Assembly (NCBI GenBank): GCA_013396635.1
Contig: WBMW01004115.1
Coordinates: 302,971-366,970 of the forward strand
DNA from: Penelope pileata
Lineage: Eukaryota; Chordata; Aves; Galliformes; Cracidae
DNA: 64,000 bases
Direction of reading: 5' to 3'
Below are positions 1-12,332 of this stretch, piece after piece. The position numbers and the translations under genes were made by a program. The notes beneath the pieces were generated by a model. It saw only the letters and a program-made list of their open reading frames with translations. It did no database searches and was not told where the DNA came from. Position 1 is the first letter of the stretch; every line of letters starts with the position of its first letter.

Positions 1-3000
1 CCTAGAGCATCTCTATAGAAAACTCTGTGTTTAAACTATTGAATTTAACCTTAAAATAAACACTTAGACTTTTCCATGTGGACTTGAATTTAGACTTTTT
101 TAGTTTAACCAGGATCCTTATACATGTAGTTGGATGAGATGAATCCCATACAAGAGATCTGAAGACTCATGTCAGTTCTGCAGTGGAACATGTCCCCTTC
201 ACAGGTATCCACAGTGGTTTTGTCCTTTGAATTTCTCCTTCTCTAACTGGTATATAAAGATATGGAAATACTAGAGAAAGTCCAACAAAAGATCATGAAA
301 ATTATTAAAGGCCTGGATTGTCTCTCAAATGTAGAAAGTTTGAGAGGGCTGCAAGAGTCTATTTTAGGTATGAGAAATGATAACCCTGTATATTTCCCAC
401 TATTTAAATTACTTGCATGTATCTTAGTGCAAATGCCACATTTCTCACTAGGTAATTCTATTCCCTTTGTAGTTGAAAATACAGATTAACCTGGCTATGT
501 GTGTGTTTGTCTTTGCATGATCTGTTTGCATCATCTTTCAAAATAACACATCCTAGACGAGGAAAACGTGCTGATCAGTTGAGCAACAACAACAGCAAAG
601 GGCTTTTAACCAAAATTCAGGAATATACTGAACATTGGGCTGTTTGTGCTACCAAAGTACTAGATGCTGTCATCAAATTATATAATCTCAAATCACTGAG
701 ATAGTTTGGATCATATTCTGCTATACAGATAGGATAGCGTAGCCTAACATTTGGCCAAATTGCCTTGTAACTACAAATACAAATTTGATTTTTTCCGTTT
801 GCCCATTTGTTCTGCATAAATTGAAGCCAAAGATCCTTCCTTCTTAACATTTTCTGTAACAAATTCAATTTATAGTGATGTGTGATACTGAACTGACCAT
901 AAATGGTACAAATCTGCCAGTAATAGACAAGTAAATGTTGTTTGAATTTGATTATGTTTATTCTTACAGAGATCAAGCCTTGCAAAAATGCACATTATAT
1001 ACGTGAGAGTTCAGGACATTCAAATATATGTAGAATTGTAAAATAGTAATGCCACAAAAACATGCATGTTCCTTGAATGACTGCTGAATGTACAAAGCAA
1101 AGGTGTGTGCTCAGAGTCAGTTCAAGGCAGAGTAGGGAAAACTGATTTTTGTTGCTCTCAGGACAAAGAGCCAAAATTAAATCATGTTCATGTTATGGTG
1201 GCAGGTAAAGCAGAAGAAAGAGCTGGGGAAGAATCTTTCACAATCATTTTTCTGGTTCCATTGCCACTACAGGGAAGATAGGACTGTGACTTTTGTGTTG
1301 AGGAGCAGTCTGTATAGCTCTATATAACTTAAACTCACTTCTTCATGGCAGAACCTGCCTCCTCTCACAGCTTCAAACTGTCCTTGTAGTGTCAATGATA
1401 AAAAACACCGTGACTTCCTAGGACTTCAGTAAAACATGCATTTAGACTATACTGTGATTTTTTGAAGTTATTTATTTATTTAGCCTACCTGTTAACCTAG
1501 GGAATTACCTACCTTACTCCTGCATAGATAAGATCTCTTTATACAACTAGGAACGAAATACGCACAAAGCAAACCTGTTTTCTCAAGGCCAAATTAATTC
1601 AAATAGCAAGGACATCCTACACCAAAGAAAAGAAAGTCTTTACAGCAGAGGACTGTTCAGGCAGAGAAATAAGTTAAGCAGCTTGCTAACAACATCTCAG
1701 GAATTAGCCCTGGGTAATGAGCTGTCTAACTCAATATGCATAAGCAAGTGCTTGTTAAATTACCTGATAATCCTGATATTGACTGTTGGGTTTGTACAAA
1801 AATATGTATTCATACATTTTAACATTAAACTCCCAGCTGATTTTAGTAGTGAGTTCTGCAGAGAGAACGTTGGCAGTCTACCATTCTGACTGAGAAGGGC
1901 TGTGGGAGGCTTAAGTGAGTTCTGGGTAATGTAGTCTGATTTCTGTTTTAATGGACTGAATAACTAGAACAGGCACTTAGGCTAAATGGCCCAAGTGAGA
2001 ACTCAGCAGCTAGTCAGAATAAAAGAGAGTTTAAGATAAAAGTAATCATATGTAAGAGTTTAAAGCTATTATTCCAAAATAGAGAACAATGTCTAGTACC
2101 AGAGTCCAGGAGAGCAGCTGAGACATTTGGTTTTATATTTGCCTCTGCTGGTGATTTGCTGTGTGATCTTGCACAAATACAGGGAACCTTTCTGAGTGTT
2201 GATTTAAATACCCATAAATTTATCATTTTATTTTCCACTTTGGAAATTATCTTTTATTTTCCACTTGAGAAACCATGGGAGAAGAGATTCTGGTGCTTAA
2301 CTGATGTTTCTAAAGTGCTTGAAGATTGCCGGATGAGTGACATTAAGTAAATATATAATTTAGAGACTTGAATTTAATCTATCTGAAATAATTCAGGAGA
2401 ATCTCCACTGAAGCCTACTGTGTAGTAAGGGCACAATGTGAACATGAATAAGATGATTTTCTGTCCCATTGTTAGGAAGAAAAACCATGCCTCTCTCTGG
2501 CTTTACATTCTGTGTTGCTGCTAATGCCTTTCACTAGATGTATCAAAAATTTCAGGTGGCCATTCTTTCATATCCACGTTACAGAGCCAAATGGCTGTAG
2601 ATGATGTTGCAACTGCTTGCAAAGCTGCGAAGAAAGTTTAACCAATGATGACATGCCTGTACATGGCTACAGTTTAAAATCACTCAGATTGTCGTTTGTA
2701 AGAGAAAAGCCCAGTAATTTTTAAACTGTTCTACATCACTGATATATCAAAGTAATGTTGTTTTTTAAAATCAACACTGTACCCTGCAGTTGCTTCAAGG
2801 ATAAAAAATGGAGGAAAAGTTGCCAAAACAGACCTCAGACTTACAGCAAATGAGATAAACATTTTGTTTAATACAATTTTAGACATTTTTCTCCAAAGCT
2901 TTCGGATTTCAGCCACTGAGACTGGGAAGAAATTGATTTTAAAAAATAGTAATATAACATCCCAGTCATAAGTGAACTGAATTCAAGCATATTCAGGGTA

Positions 3001-3694
3001 GAATGAAACTTTTAACAACATTTTAGAAAAAAGCTGAAGGGAGTTCCTAGCTTTCCTCACTTTTGGTACATGAAGTTTATGTGCTTCTGATAGACAGAAT
3101 CTAAAACAGACTAAAGGAATTTAGTGAAAAGGTGACCTGCTGAAGTACTTTTTTTTTCTGTTCTTTTGGGAGCAAAGAGGTAGTGTTATCTTTCAACGTT
3201 CAATCATAACATCAGTGGGGGTTAGGAGCAGAGCTACTTCAAAGGAACCCAGTTCCAAAGAAATTGAATTTTGCCATGTAGTCTGCAGTAAGTGGAGATC
3301 CTTGGTGTGTATATAACCTAGACACCTAGATAAGGTGGTTCTTCATCTTCAGTGAGTCAGTGGAAATTTATATTCCCATTAAAGTCAGTGAAGAGAGCTA
3401 CAGGATGATCCAGTCTACTTAAATTAAGCACAAGTTTTCTTCTTCAAGGGAAACAATAAGAAATGTGAGATACCTTCTACTGACAGACCCTAAAAGGAAG
3501 GTTCCCTTAAAGCTAGAAGGATGTTAGCAGTGCCCATGGAATGGCTCTCATGACTGGAGTGTGGCAGTGAAAAGGATACAGTCTCTTTAGGAAGAACTGG
3601 GAAGATGAGCTGGATGGGTTGCTCTTTATGCGAGAGATTAGTTAGAATGCATGGAGCTATGCCTGGGGATGGATGGACAGCCAACAAAGAGTTT
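1..3694. other. Unique AT-rich DNA, no gene recognised
   Basis: Open frames here are short (up to about 120 codons), lack recognisable domains and are not flanked by convincing splice sites. A short TTTA-rich run lies near 1470. No LINE, LTR or DNA-transposon sequence was recognised. I see nothing more specific. Confidence 0.5.
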
Positions 3695-3945
3695 ATAGAT
3701 TAGGTTTAAAAAGAGGAATGGTAAAGGTGACATCATAATGGGGGTCTGCTACAGATCACCTGACCAGGAAGAGCAAGTGAATGAGGCCTTCTACAGATAA
3801 GTAGGAGAAGCATTGTGTTAACAGGCAATAGTCCTTACGGGTGGACTTCAACCACCCTGACATCTGTTGGAGGGGCAACATAGTAGAACGTGAGCAAACC
3901 AGAAGGTTCCAACCCAAATCATTCTACAATTCTATGATTCTATAA
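3695..3945 (+). mobile_element. CR1 LINE fragment, endonuclease part joined to 3' tail
   Basis: The first 190 bases match the ORF2 endonuclease region of CR1: a frame reading GVCYRSPDQEEQVNEAFY, then a degenerate DFNHPDIC-like motif around 3845-3870. After about 3900 the sequence jumps to the CR1 3' end, with the terminal repeat AATTCTATGATTCTAT at 3930-3945. The RT domain and the rest of ORF2 are missing, so this is an internally deleted copy. It carries in-frame stops and is not functional. The family match is recognised by eye; the 5' boundary is uncertain by about 30 bases. Confidence 0.75.
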
Positions 3946-5893
3946 CATTATTACTTGGTTTATCTTTTGTAGCGCCAACACAGAGGGCTGTTGTAACTTT
4001 GCTTCCAGTGCAACTAAATGGACACAGACAGCCATCATAATCCGGTGAACTCATGGACATCTCGTATCTGTACTGCAACATGGAGTGCGTACTCCTGGGA
4101 TGGACATGGAATGGGATGGGAGGGATGGATCCCATGGGATGGGAGGAAAAATTGCTTTATTTTCATTGTTCCAAACATGACAGTCTGCGTGGGGTTCAAA
4201 GGACTATCTGCATGGGATATACAAGCTGCTATATAACTAGTTTCAGAAGTTTTTATTCACAGTGTAATTTTTGTTTTGAACCAGCTGTTCATGTGATGGG
4301 GCCTGGACAATACCTTCTGTTGTTTTCCTATTTGTTTACATCCTGCCAATTTCACATATAACACAAATGTCATCAGCAGCAGTGTTGTGTCCTTATGATA
4401 GAGAAAAGACAAGCCTGTACAAAATTCATTTTTGTTTCTGAAGATAGGCAGGAGCCTGAGATGACACCTATTCCAATACATTGAATAGTGGGATTAATGC
4501 TTTTTTGGCTCTGAAGCCATCTGGAACATCTAGCCATATACCTCCTACTTAACACTCGTATTCCAAAATATGGAATAGGTGTCTCAACTGCCAAACCTTC
4601 CTTGATTCTGACCCTTTGAACTGCTTGGGCAAATGCTAACTTGGCCCAGCAATAAAAATGCACCAAGAATTGTCCAACAAATTAGTGCTGTGCTTGATGG
4701 AGCTCTGGTGTCTGTTTCATTCATCAGCATAGACTTACCTTGATGCTCTTTTGTGGGTTTCAATCATTATTATACGAGTCAAAGTTTTGGCAATGTGTGG
4801 ACGTGAGGGTAGGACATGGATGGAAAGACTGAGATCAAGAGTCACAAAACTCTTGGGATAACATGAAGCATGTAAAAGAACATGTAAAAGAACGTGCAAA
4901 TAAGGCATATTCTGCCCCATGAATATAATGTATTAGTGTTTGAGTTAGGGCTTGTGCACAAAATTTGTTTTTTCACATGAAATAAAGAAAAAAGAAGAAA
5001 AAGCATACTAAAAAATTCTTCAAATGTACTGTAAAAATGTGCATATAAATATCCTGTTTATATTCACCTTTCTTGAACAAATAAGTACTTTTAATGTGTA
5101 CTTACAATAAATTTATTCTATACTCCACTTTTTGTTTGTGTGATGTTTCAATGAATACTATAGTGTTATTTGAAAGGAAAGAAGCTGTGTTTTTCTTGAG
5201 AACGTCCATTGTGACCATCAAAATATTTGGAAAAGCAGCTAAAATGAAGGCAAATTCCGCAGTGTGATATAATGTTCTATTCACTGGTAATAGGTGATTT
5301 GTACTTGATCATTGGCTTGGATTTCTATTCACAATATGGTTATACAGAATGAAAAGAACTGGAAAGTTGTAGATAATTTTGGCTCAATTATATAGCAGAG
5401 ATTTAATTTATGAAGTTAAATTGAAAATAAAAGATAAGAGTAGAGTTGGCTTTACTACTTCTACTGAAAAAAACCTCTAAAAAAAATCTATCTGTCCGAA
5501 TGCTGGAATGGAAATTAGACCTTTTAGCTATTACAATTAAATATCTCCATGAGATACTGAGAGAGGAATATGCATTATGTGATGTTAACAGCTTTCACAT
5601 GTATTTTGTTCAAGGGAGCAATGTTTCCACTTAACTGGCTTAGAAGGACAGGCAAAGCAATCAGTAGTTAGCTTTCAAAGAATGAAAAATTGGCTTTCAT
5701 GTTTGAGTTCTTTTTAACATATTGGTAATTTTATGTAGACTTTTATAGTCAATAAAAGGTCTCTTGAAAGGACCCATAGTACAGAATCTTATAAACAGAT
5801 CACAACAGAAAGGACATCTCTGATAGTACACAATTTAAAGACAAGTCTCTGTCTGTGCTACACAATGTATAAATGGTAGATGTGTTAAAAAGA
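3946..5893. other. Unique DNA with minor low-complexity patches
   Basis: A G/A/T-rich patch at 4081-4145 repeats GGGATGGGA-like units. A 12-base unit (CATGTAAAAGAA) is repeated in tandem near 4868-4892. The frames here (up to 102 codons) show no domain I recognise. No mobile element was seen. Confidence 0.45.
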
Positions 5894-6441
5894 GCATGGC
5901 CAGCAGGTCGAGGGAGGTGATCCTCACCTGGAGTATTGTGCCCAGTTCTGGGCTCTCTTCTACAAAAAAGACAGGAATCTCCTAGAAAGAATTCAGCAGA
6001 GGGCAAAAGAGATGATAAAGGGCCTGGAGCATCTCCCTTATGAGGAAAAGCTGAGAGACCTAGATCTGTTCAGCCTGGAGAAGAGAAGACTGAGAGGGAA
6101 TCTCATCAATGTTTGTAAATATCTAAAGTGCGTGAGGCAAAGGGGCAAGGCCAGACTCTTTTCAGGGGTGTGTGGTGACAGTACAAGTGAAAATGGCCAC
6201 AAACCTGAACACAGGAAGTTCTGCACAAATATGTGTAAGAACTTCGTCACGGTGCAGGTGACGGAGCACTGGAATAGGCTGCTCAGGGAGGTTGTGGAGT
6301 CTCCTTCTCCAGAGACGTTCAAGACCTGTCTGAATGCCTACCTGTGGGACCTGCTGTAGGGAGACTGCTTTGGCAGGGTGGTTGGCCTGGATGATTTCTA
6401 GAAGTCCCTTCCAACCCCTACAATTCTGTGATTCTGTGATT
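5894..6441 (+). mobile_element. CR1 LINE, 5'-truncated, ORF2 C-terminus and 3' end
   Basis: Encodes the last part of CR1 ORF2: the frame from 6012 reads MIKGLEHLPYEEKLRDLDLF, then the family's HWNRLLREVVESPS block, ending DAYLWDLL with a stop at 6357-6359. The 3' UTR ends in the CR1 terminal repeat ATTCTGTGATTCTGTGATT at 6423-6441. Near 5929 the sequence jumps from GTGATCCTC to ACCTGGAG; compared with the copy at 7081 about 30 bases are missing. The copy is dead (5'-truncated, with that deletion). CR1 normally encodes an endonuclease/reverse transcriptase that inserts by target-primed reverse transcription, and 5' truncation is its usual outcome. Confidence 0.93.
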
Positions 6442-7080
6442 AGTGAGGTATCCTCAGATGTTTTCATGCAGAGCTAATTCCAAAGCCAGGAACAGGATCT
6501 GCTTGATATCAACAGTGTCACTGATGAGCAGGACTTGTCCCCTTCAGGCATGACTTCATTCCCTGTGCTAGTGCCTCTGAAGAAAGCTGCACTGTGTGTT
6601 GTGGGCACGCTCTTCCATGAAGGGCTTTGAGCATCAGCTTCCACAGTTACTGTCCAAAGCACCAATACTGCACTGTGAGCTCAATAGTTATACTGTTCTT
6701 AGCCCATGAGCAGAGCTGAAATTGAAGACAAAGGTATGAGACAGCAGATGATTTCAAAGAAAACAAACGAAAAATGAGAGAAAACAAAATAAGACAGGTA
6801 TGAATAAGACAATGTGCAACATCCTAGAATCACAGTTTCACTTGGAGAGTTAGTAACCGATATATCCGAAGCACCACAGAAAGGAAAGGGGTGAAGGAAA
6901 TTATGGTCTCTTTTGGGGATTTGGGAAGAACTACTGAACAAAATATGCTAACCTGGACAACAGTGGATGAGCTTTCTATTAGTCATGTCTGAAACTGGCC
7001 TCCAGATGAGAGAAAATGAATTTCTACTGTTCCAAAGCTGAACTGAATGGGAGGACACTGTGGTCTGCTCTTTCTGGTTT
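6442..7080. other. Unique DNA between two oppositely oriented CR1 copies
   Basis: No gene or repeat recognised. The flanking CR1 copies (5894-6441 plus, 7081-7717 minus) belong to similar subfamilies and face each other with their 3' ends, so they form imperfect inverted repeats around this segment. Confidence 0.4.
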
Positions 7081-7717
7081 TCACAGAATCACAGAATGAC
7101 AGAATTGTAGGGGTTGGAAGGGACCTCAAGAGATCATCGAGTCCAACCCCCCTGCCAAAGCAAATTCCCTGGTGCACGTTGCACAGGTAGGCGTCCAGGC
7201 GGGTCTTGAATATCTCCAGGGAAGGAGACTCCACAACCTCCCTGGGCAGCCTGTTCCAGTGCTCCGTCACCCGCACCGTGAAGAAGTTCTTCCGCATGTT
7301 GGTGTGGAACTTCCTGTGCTCCAGCTTAAGGCCATTGCCCCTTGTCCTGTCCCCACTGACCACTGAAAAGAGATTCCCCACCTCCATTTGCCTAAGATAT
7401 TTATAAACATAGACCAGGTCCCCTCTCAGCCTTCTTTCCTCCAGGCTGAACAGACCCAGCTTACTGAGCCTCTCCTCATAAGGGAGATGCTCCAGGACCT
7501 TTATCATCTTTGTGGCCCTCCGCTGGACTCTTTCCAGGAGGTCCCTGTCTTTTTTATACAGGGGAGCCCAGAATTGGATACAGTACTCCAGCTGAGGCCT
7601 GACCAGGGCAGAGTAGAGGGGGAGGATCACCTCCCTCGCCCTGCTGGCAATGCACTTTTTAATGCACCCCAGGATCCCATTGGCCTTCTTGGCCACCAGG
7701 GCACACTGCTGTCACTG
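7081..7717 (-). mobile_element. CR1 LINE, 5'-truncated, long open ORF2 C-terminus
   Basis: The minus strand carries an open frame (237 codons, start 7696) beginning MAKKANGILGCIKKCIASRA and passing through RSREVILPLYSALVRP-like, LERVQRRATKM and HWNRLPREVVESPS blocks of the CR1 ORF2 tail. It reads through the normal ORF2 end, because the stop near DAYL(W) is lost, and runs out into flanking DNA. The 3' terminal repeat (TCTGTGATTCTGTGA on the minus strand) is at 7081-7098. Homology begins at about 7717, inside the block before AKKANGIL, so the copy is 5'-truncated. Close in sequence to the copies at 5894 and 50552. Confidence 0.95.
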
Positions 7718-8949
7718 AGCCCTACTATCGCTCACCTAAACAGATCTATAACTGCACAGCTTTATGACAACAGAAAGAGTTTGACTTATGAAGAGCAAAA
7801 TGACCTTCTGTGTTCAAAATACAGTCTAGATTTAATACTGAAAATCTTCATTTTTTTTCTCATACAATAAAAGGCCTTGGGGGAAAAACTACTTGTATAC
7901 TGAATAATGGTGCTGTAGAATAAAAAACAGTGTAGATCTGAATTGCTTACTTTCCTTTGGGCTTTGTAAGACAAAAGAGTTTTTTTAGCCCAGCTCCATG
8001 AATTTATAAATGCAAATGTGATTTAATAAAGGACAGTAGGTGTATGTACCATGTAGTTGCATGAAGCATGGAGAGATGGTGGTGGAGGGTGGATTATTCT
8101 AATCAAACTACTCACACCTTGCCCTTTTTGACGCGCAATACCACTTTAAACAGCAGTGCTCTAATAGAGAAAAGAGCTTCTGTACTTACCCACTCAATAA
8201 TTTGCATAATTTTGAAGAGCTGAAAATGTCACTGCTGTTTTATGATAATTGTTGGGAAATGATTAGCTATAGCATTTATACATTCCAGAAAAAAAAAGTA
8301 TTTTACTATTCTCTCTTTAATATTAATAAGAATTAATAAAAGGAAAAAATAAGACGACCTTGGAGGACAAATATTATATGTAAAATAATAGGTGTCATAT
8401 GAAAGCATGAGAGTTATCTATTATTTTGCTGCAGCTTGTCACATCTGGAAAAGATTTAAAAAGACAAATTCTTGACTGCTTCTCATGCAATTTCAAATGC
8501 AAATTTTAACAATAGGAATGGTTAAGTGTAATCCATTATTTTCTTCCTTCTCTGTCTTGTAGATGTGATCAGAATATTCCGAATTTATATCTCTTGTAAT
8601 TCAAACATTTTTAATCATGATGTATGTACATCAGCTACTCATCTCTTGTTCGTAGTTCTTCTCCCAGCTGAACACTTGACAAGATGAGTGAGATATAGGT
8701 TCAAGTTGACAGCAAGTAGTCCTCACAGCTCCAAGAATTCAACAAGATCTACTGTTGTAGAATACATTAAGCAATGGATCACTTCAATACAAAATATCTC
8801 TTTTATCATATGTTCGAGAGAACATAGTTTCAGAGAAGTCTCTGTCCAACATCCTTTCACCTTCTGCCTTTCTCATACTTTTCTTTTTCTTCTCACTGTA
8901 ACAGCTGAGATTTAGAAAGGTCATTTCTAAAATACTCTTTAAGGGCTAG
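7718..8949. other. Unique AT-rich DNA, nothing recognised
   Basis: Open frames here are at most about 75 codons, apart from antisense CR1 carry-over at the left edge. No repeat family or gene recognised. Confidence 0.4.
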
Positions 8950-10257
8950 ACTGCATAAGTAGTGGAAGAAGGGACAAGTACCCTGGGAGGAGTATAGGGA
9001 TGCTGCTAGGCTGTGTAGGGAGGGGGTCAGCAAGGCCAAAGCCCAACTGGAAGTGGACTTGGCAAAGAGTGCAAGAAGGAACAAGAAAGGCTTCTACAGG
9101 TACCTCAACCACAAAGGGAAAGTTCAAGAAGGCGTACGCCCCTAGTGAGTAATTGTAGGGAAACAGTCGATCCCAGCATGAACTAATGATTGAGCACATG
9201 GTGGAGGGGTGTGGCTGGCCTGGGGAATACAGGTGAATCACTTGCACCTGTGACCGGAAGGGGTGGACCTGGGGAGGAGTTGCCCCAGGGTTAGATAAAG
9301 GCCAGCCAGAGAGAGCAGAGGTAGTTTGAGGGAGCAGCTGGAGGAAGAAGAGAGAGGGAGAGAGGACTAAGGAATGGTTTTGAGAAGCTGGGGAACAAAA
9401 GAGAAGAGAAAATGGCATAGTTGTGAGAGTTTTGGGATTTTTTCTGTGACAGTAATACAGGCAAACTGGTAACAACGGAGAAGGCTGAGGAACTCAACAT
9501 CTTGCCTCAGTCTTCACCAGCAACTGCTCTTCATACAGCCCTCAAGATGATGGATCAGAAGGTGGAGACTGGGGGAGCAATGTTCCCTGTGCTGTAAGTA
9601 AAGATCAGATTTGCAACCACCTGAGGAACCTGCACATTCATAAGTCTATGAATCCTGCTGAGATGCGTCCCAGAGACCTGAGGGAATTGCCTGATCAAGG
9701 CACCAAGTCACTTTCAATGACATTTGAAAAGTCATGGCAGTCACGTGAAGATCCTGGTAACTGGGAAAAAGGTAATGTTACATCCATTTTTAAGAAGGGT
9801 AGAAAGGTTGATCGAGAGAACTACTGACATGTCATCCTCACTTCTTTGTTGGGGAATATTATGGAACAGATCCTCCTGGAAGCTATGCTAAGGCACATGA
9901 AACAAAGGGAGGTGATACAGGACAACCAGCATGGCTTCACCTAGGGCAAGTCCTGCCTGACTAACCTAGTGGCCTTCTATGGTAACGTAACTGCATCAGT
10001 GGACAAGGGAAGAGCAACTGATGTCATCTATCTGGTCTTCAGTAATGCATTTGACATGGTCCCCCATGACATCCTTCTCTCCAATTTGGAAAGATATGGA
10101 TTAGATGGATGGGCTGTTTGATGAATGAGGAACAGGTTGCAAGATTGTATGCAGACAGTAGTGGTCAATGACTCAATGTCTGGATGGAGATCAGTGATGA
10201 ATGGTGTCCCTCGGGGTCAGTGCCAAGACCAATGCTCTTCAACATCTTCATTGACAG
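8950..10257 (+). mobile_element. CR1 LINE central ORF2 fragment, split by a solo LTR
   Basis: Two blocks of one + strand CR1 flank an inserted LTR. Block 1 (about 8950-9153) is the region after the endonuclease, containing peptides such as KGFYRYLNHKGKVQEG. Block 2 (9452-10257) starts with TGKLVTTEKAEELN, continues through the pre-RT linker, an NQHGFT-GKSCLTNLVAFY block (9930-9990), a degenerate DLVFSNAFDMVPHDIL RT motif A, and a degraded GVPRGQ motif B near 10203. It stops before the catalytic FADD box, so the 3' end is missing. Several stops and shifts make it a dead copy. The two blocks rejoin in register once the inserted LTR and one target duplication are discounted. Confidence 0.88.
9154..9451. 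mobile_element. Solo LTR (ERV) inside CR1, 298 bp, 5-bp TSD
   Basis: The segment starts TGTAGGGA and ends CTGTGACA, the usual TG...CA retroviral LTR termini, and is flanked by identical GTAAT at 9149-9153 and 9452-9456. The interrupted CR1 continues on both sides. No internal proviral sequence is present, so this is a solo LTR left by recombination between the two LTRs of a former provirus. A TATA-like AGATAAAGG at about 9293 would fit + orientation, but I see no AATAAA, so strand is left open. A 5-bp duplication is typical of ERVL-like and some other classes; the family is not identified. Confidence 0.85.
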
Positions 10258-11912
10258 TTGAGGTGTCACATTTATATTATGCATTATATAAACTCTCATT
10301 TAGAGAAACATGACTTCTATCTAGAACCAGTGTTATAAATTGTGACATATGTTCTCTAGAAAGCTCTTGATATTTATTTTTGCTTAACTGAGAAACTATT
10401 GTCAATAAAATATCCAACTAAATATAACTAAAATATCTCTCCTGAAAAGGAGTGTTTGGTTTTATCTGAATTAGAGAAAATGTCAAAATAACATATTTTG
10501 GAGATGCAAATGGAAGAATAGGGAGTGGACTGAACTGGAATGAAAGAACTAATAAAGAGTGGTTATTCCCTCTGCTGCATTCAAGTGTGGCAGCATCCCA
10601 GAAGAAGACTGACAAATGTTTCATGTAAAAAGGCCAGAATTTCAGTAACTGCTCTGCAAGTCATAGTGGTGTGGCTTGCTGGAAGTAAAGCTGATTTTGC
10701 CCTCAGCACATCCCAGATTGGAAGACACATTTTCCACCTTCATCAGAAAAGATTTCAAAGGGTTTTAATAATGTAGAAGTTCATACGGTTGCAATGGAAA
10801 GTGCGTCTCTGTCCATATTTATCTGAACTATTTCTACAGTAGTGTAACTATCCTAGTGTGGTTCTCAGATCACATGAATATGAACCCTCTCTCAAATATT
10901 ATTTAGTGGGAAAGTTCTCAGATACAATGAGCATATTCATTTAGAAATCAGTGAAGTACACAGAAAAGTAGCAGGTACAAACAAACTTTTACAATACTCA
11001 GCCTCCTTCAGCCCACCAATGCCACCAAATACCTCTTTTGCCCTCCAGTAATTGAGACACTGTCTAATTTCAAAGTTAGATTTTGTGCATATTTCTCATA
11101 TGACCCACAAATACTTTTTCTTTTCTTTCTGGCTGTTAAGCATTTTTGAGGAAAGGTTTTTGCCAGTCTTTCTCCTTCAGGATTTTCGCTCAGTAGCTCA
11201 CGTTACATTTTATTTATCAAGAAGGGCTTTGCAGATATTGAAGACCCTGGATTCTTCAAAGTGTATGCCAACTACATTTCAAGTTTTCTTTCCCAAAATA
11301 CCCAGCACAGCAGATCTTTTACATCTCATCTGACTGAGTACTTCAGAACAAAAAATAATGTACATTGTATAATGTATATTATATTGTATATAATGTATAG
11401 TTACATATTAATTCATTAAGGTCTGTGGCTACTTCAGTGCTAATTAGAAGGATAGATAGTTGAAGGATAAAGTAGGGCTTGCAAGCATATCACAGAGAGT
11501 TTCTTTCCTAATATATTTCCCGTCTATCACACATTACTGTAAGGCAGGCTGACAGGTTAATTATATACTTTCAGGAGACTGATACAGAGGATATTAAAAT
11601 CTTGAAAGCAAACGCTTATAATCATTTTATCTAAACAGAAGACAACCTCACCTTGATGAAGGTCTACATTTTGTGAACGTTTTAAGGCAACAGTCACTAC
11701 ACTCTCAAGGAAGATACCTGATAAACCATTCATCAGTAAATACCAAGGCAGTCATATATAGTAAGTGTTACGAGAATTGGAAAAGTTCATACATTAATAA
11801 AAAAGAGAAAAAGATTGCTTTTTGATGAATCCATAAGAATGGATTTCACAAATATCTGCTATAATTTCTTAGTTAATTCATTTCTAGATTTCCAGTGTGC
11901 AGGCCTGCCATC
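10258..11912. other. Unique AT-rich DNA, nothing recognised
   Basis: A short run of imperfect TATAATGTA repeats lies at about 11357-11402. The frames (up to 93 codons) show no domains. No mobile element recognised. Confidence 0.4.
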
Positions 11913-12332
11913 ATAGAATCATCATAGAATCATAGAACGGCTTGGGATGGAACAGACCCCAAGGATCATCAAGTTCCAACTCCACTGCCGCAGGCAGGGC
12001 CATGAACTTCCAGATCTGGTACTAGATCAGGTTGTCCAGGGCCCCATCCAACCTGGCCTTGAACACCTGTAGGGATGGGGCATCCACAACCTCTCTGGGC
12101 AGCCTGAGTGAGAACCTCGCCACCCTCTCGGTGAGGAACTTCCCCCTGACATCAAATCTAAACCTTCCCTCCTTCAGTTTAAAACCATTTCCCCTTGTCC
12201 TATCACTATCTACCCCTGCAAAAAGTTGTTTTCCCTCCAGTTTGTAATCTTCCTTTAAATATTGGAAGGCTGCAGTAAGGTCTCTCCACAGTCTTCTCCA
12301 GGCTGAACAAGCCCAGCTCCTTCAGCCTTCAC
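11913..12332 (-). mobile_element. CR1 LINE 3' end, minus strand
   Basis: Starts with the CR1 terminal repeat (ATCATAGAATCATAGAAC on the + strand, 11925-11940) followed by the 3' UTR and the ORF2 C-terminus in reverse. Antisense blocks match the HWNRLPREVV-, RF(D)VRGKFLTE- and GLFSLEK-type segments. Compared with the other copies it differs clearly in the 3' UTR (CGGCTTGGGATGGAACAG...), so it belongs to another CR1 subfamily. Homology ends near 12332 at the block corresponding to KAELGLFSLE. Dead, 5'-truncated copy. Confidence 0.9.

Noticed and set aside
7388..7870. 160-codon + strand frame
   Set aside because: Antisense to the CR1 copy at 7081 and continuing into unrelated flank.
8939..9475. 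178-codon minus-strand frame rich in Ser, Leu and Pro
   Set aside because: It runs antisense through a CR1 piece and a solo LTR, so it crosses an insertion boundary and cannot be an old gene.
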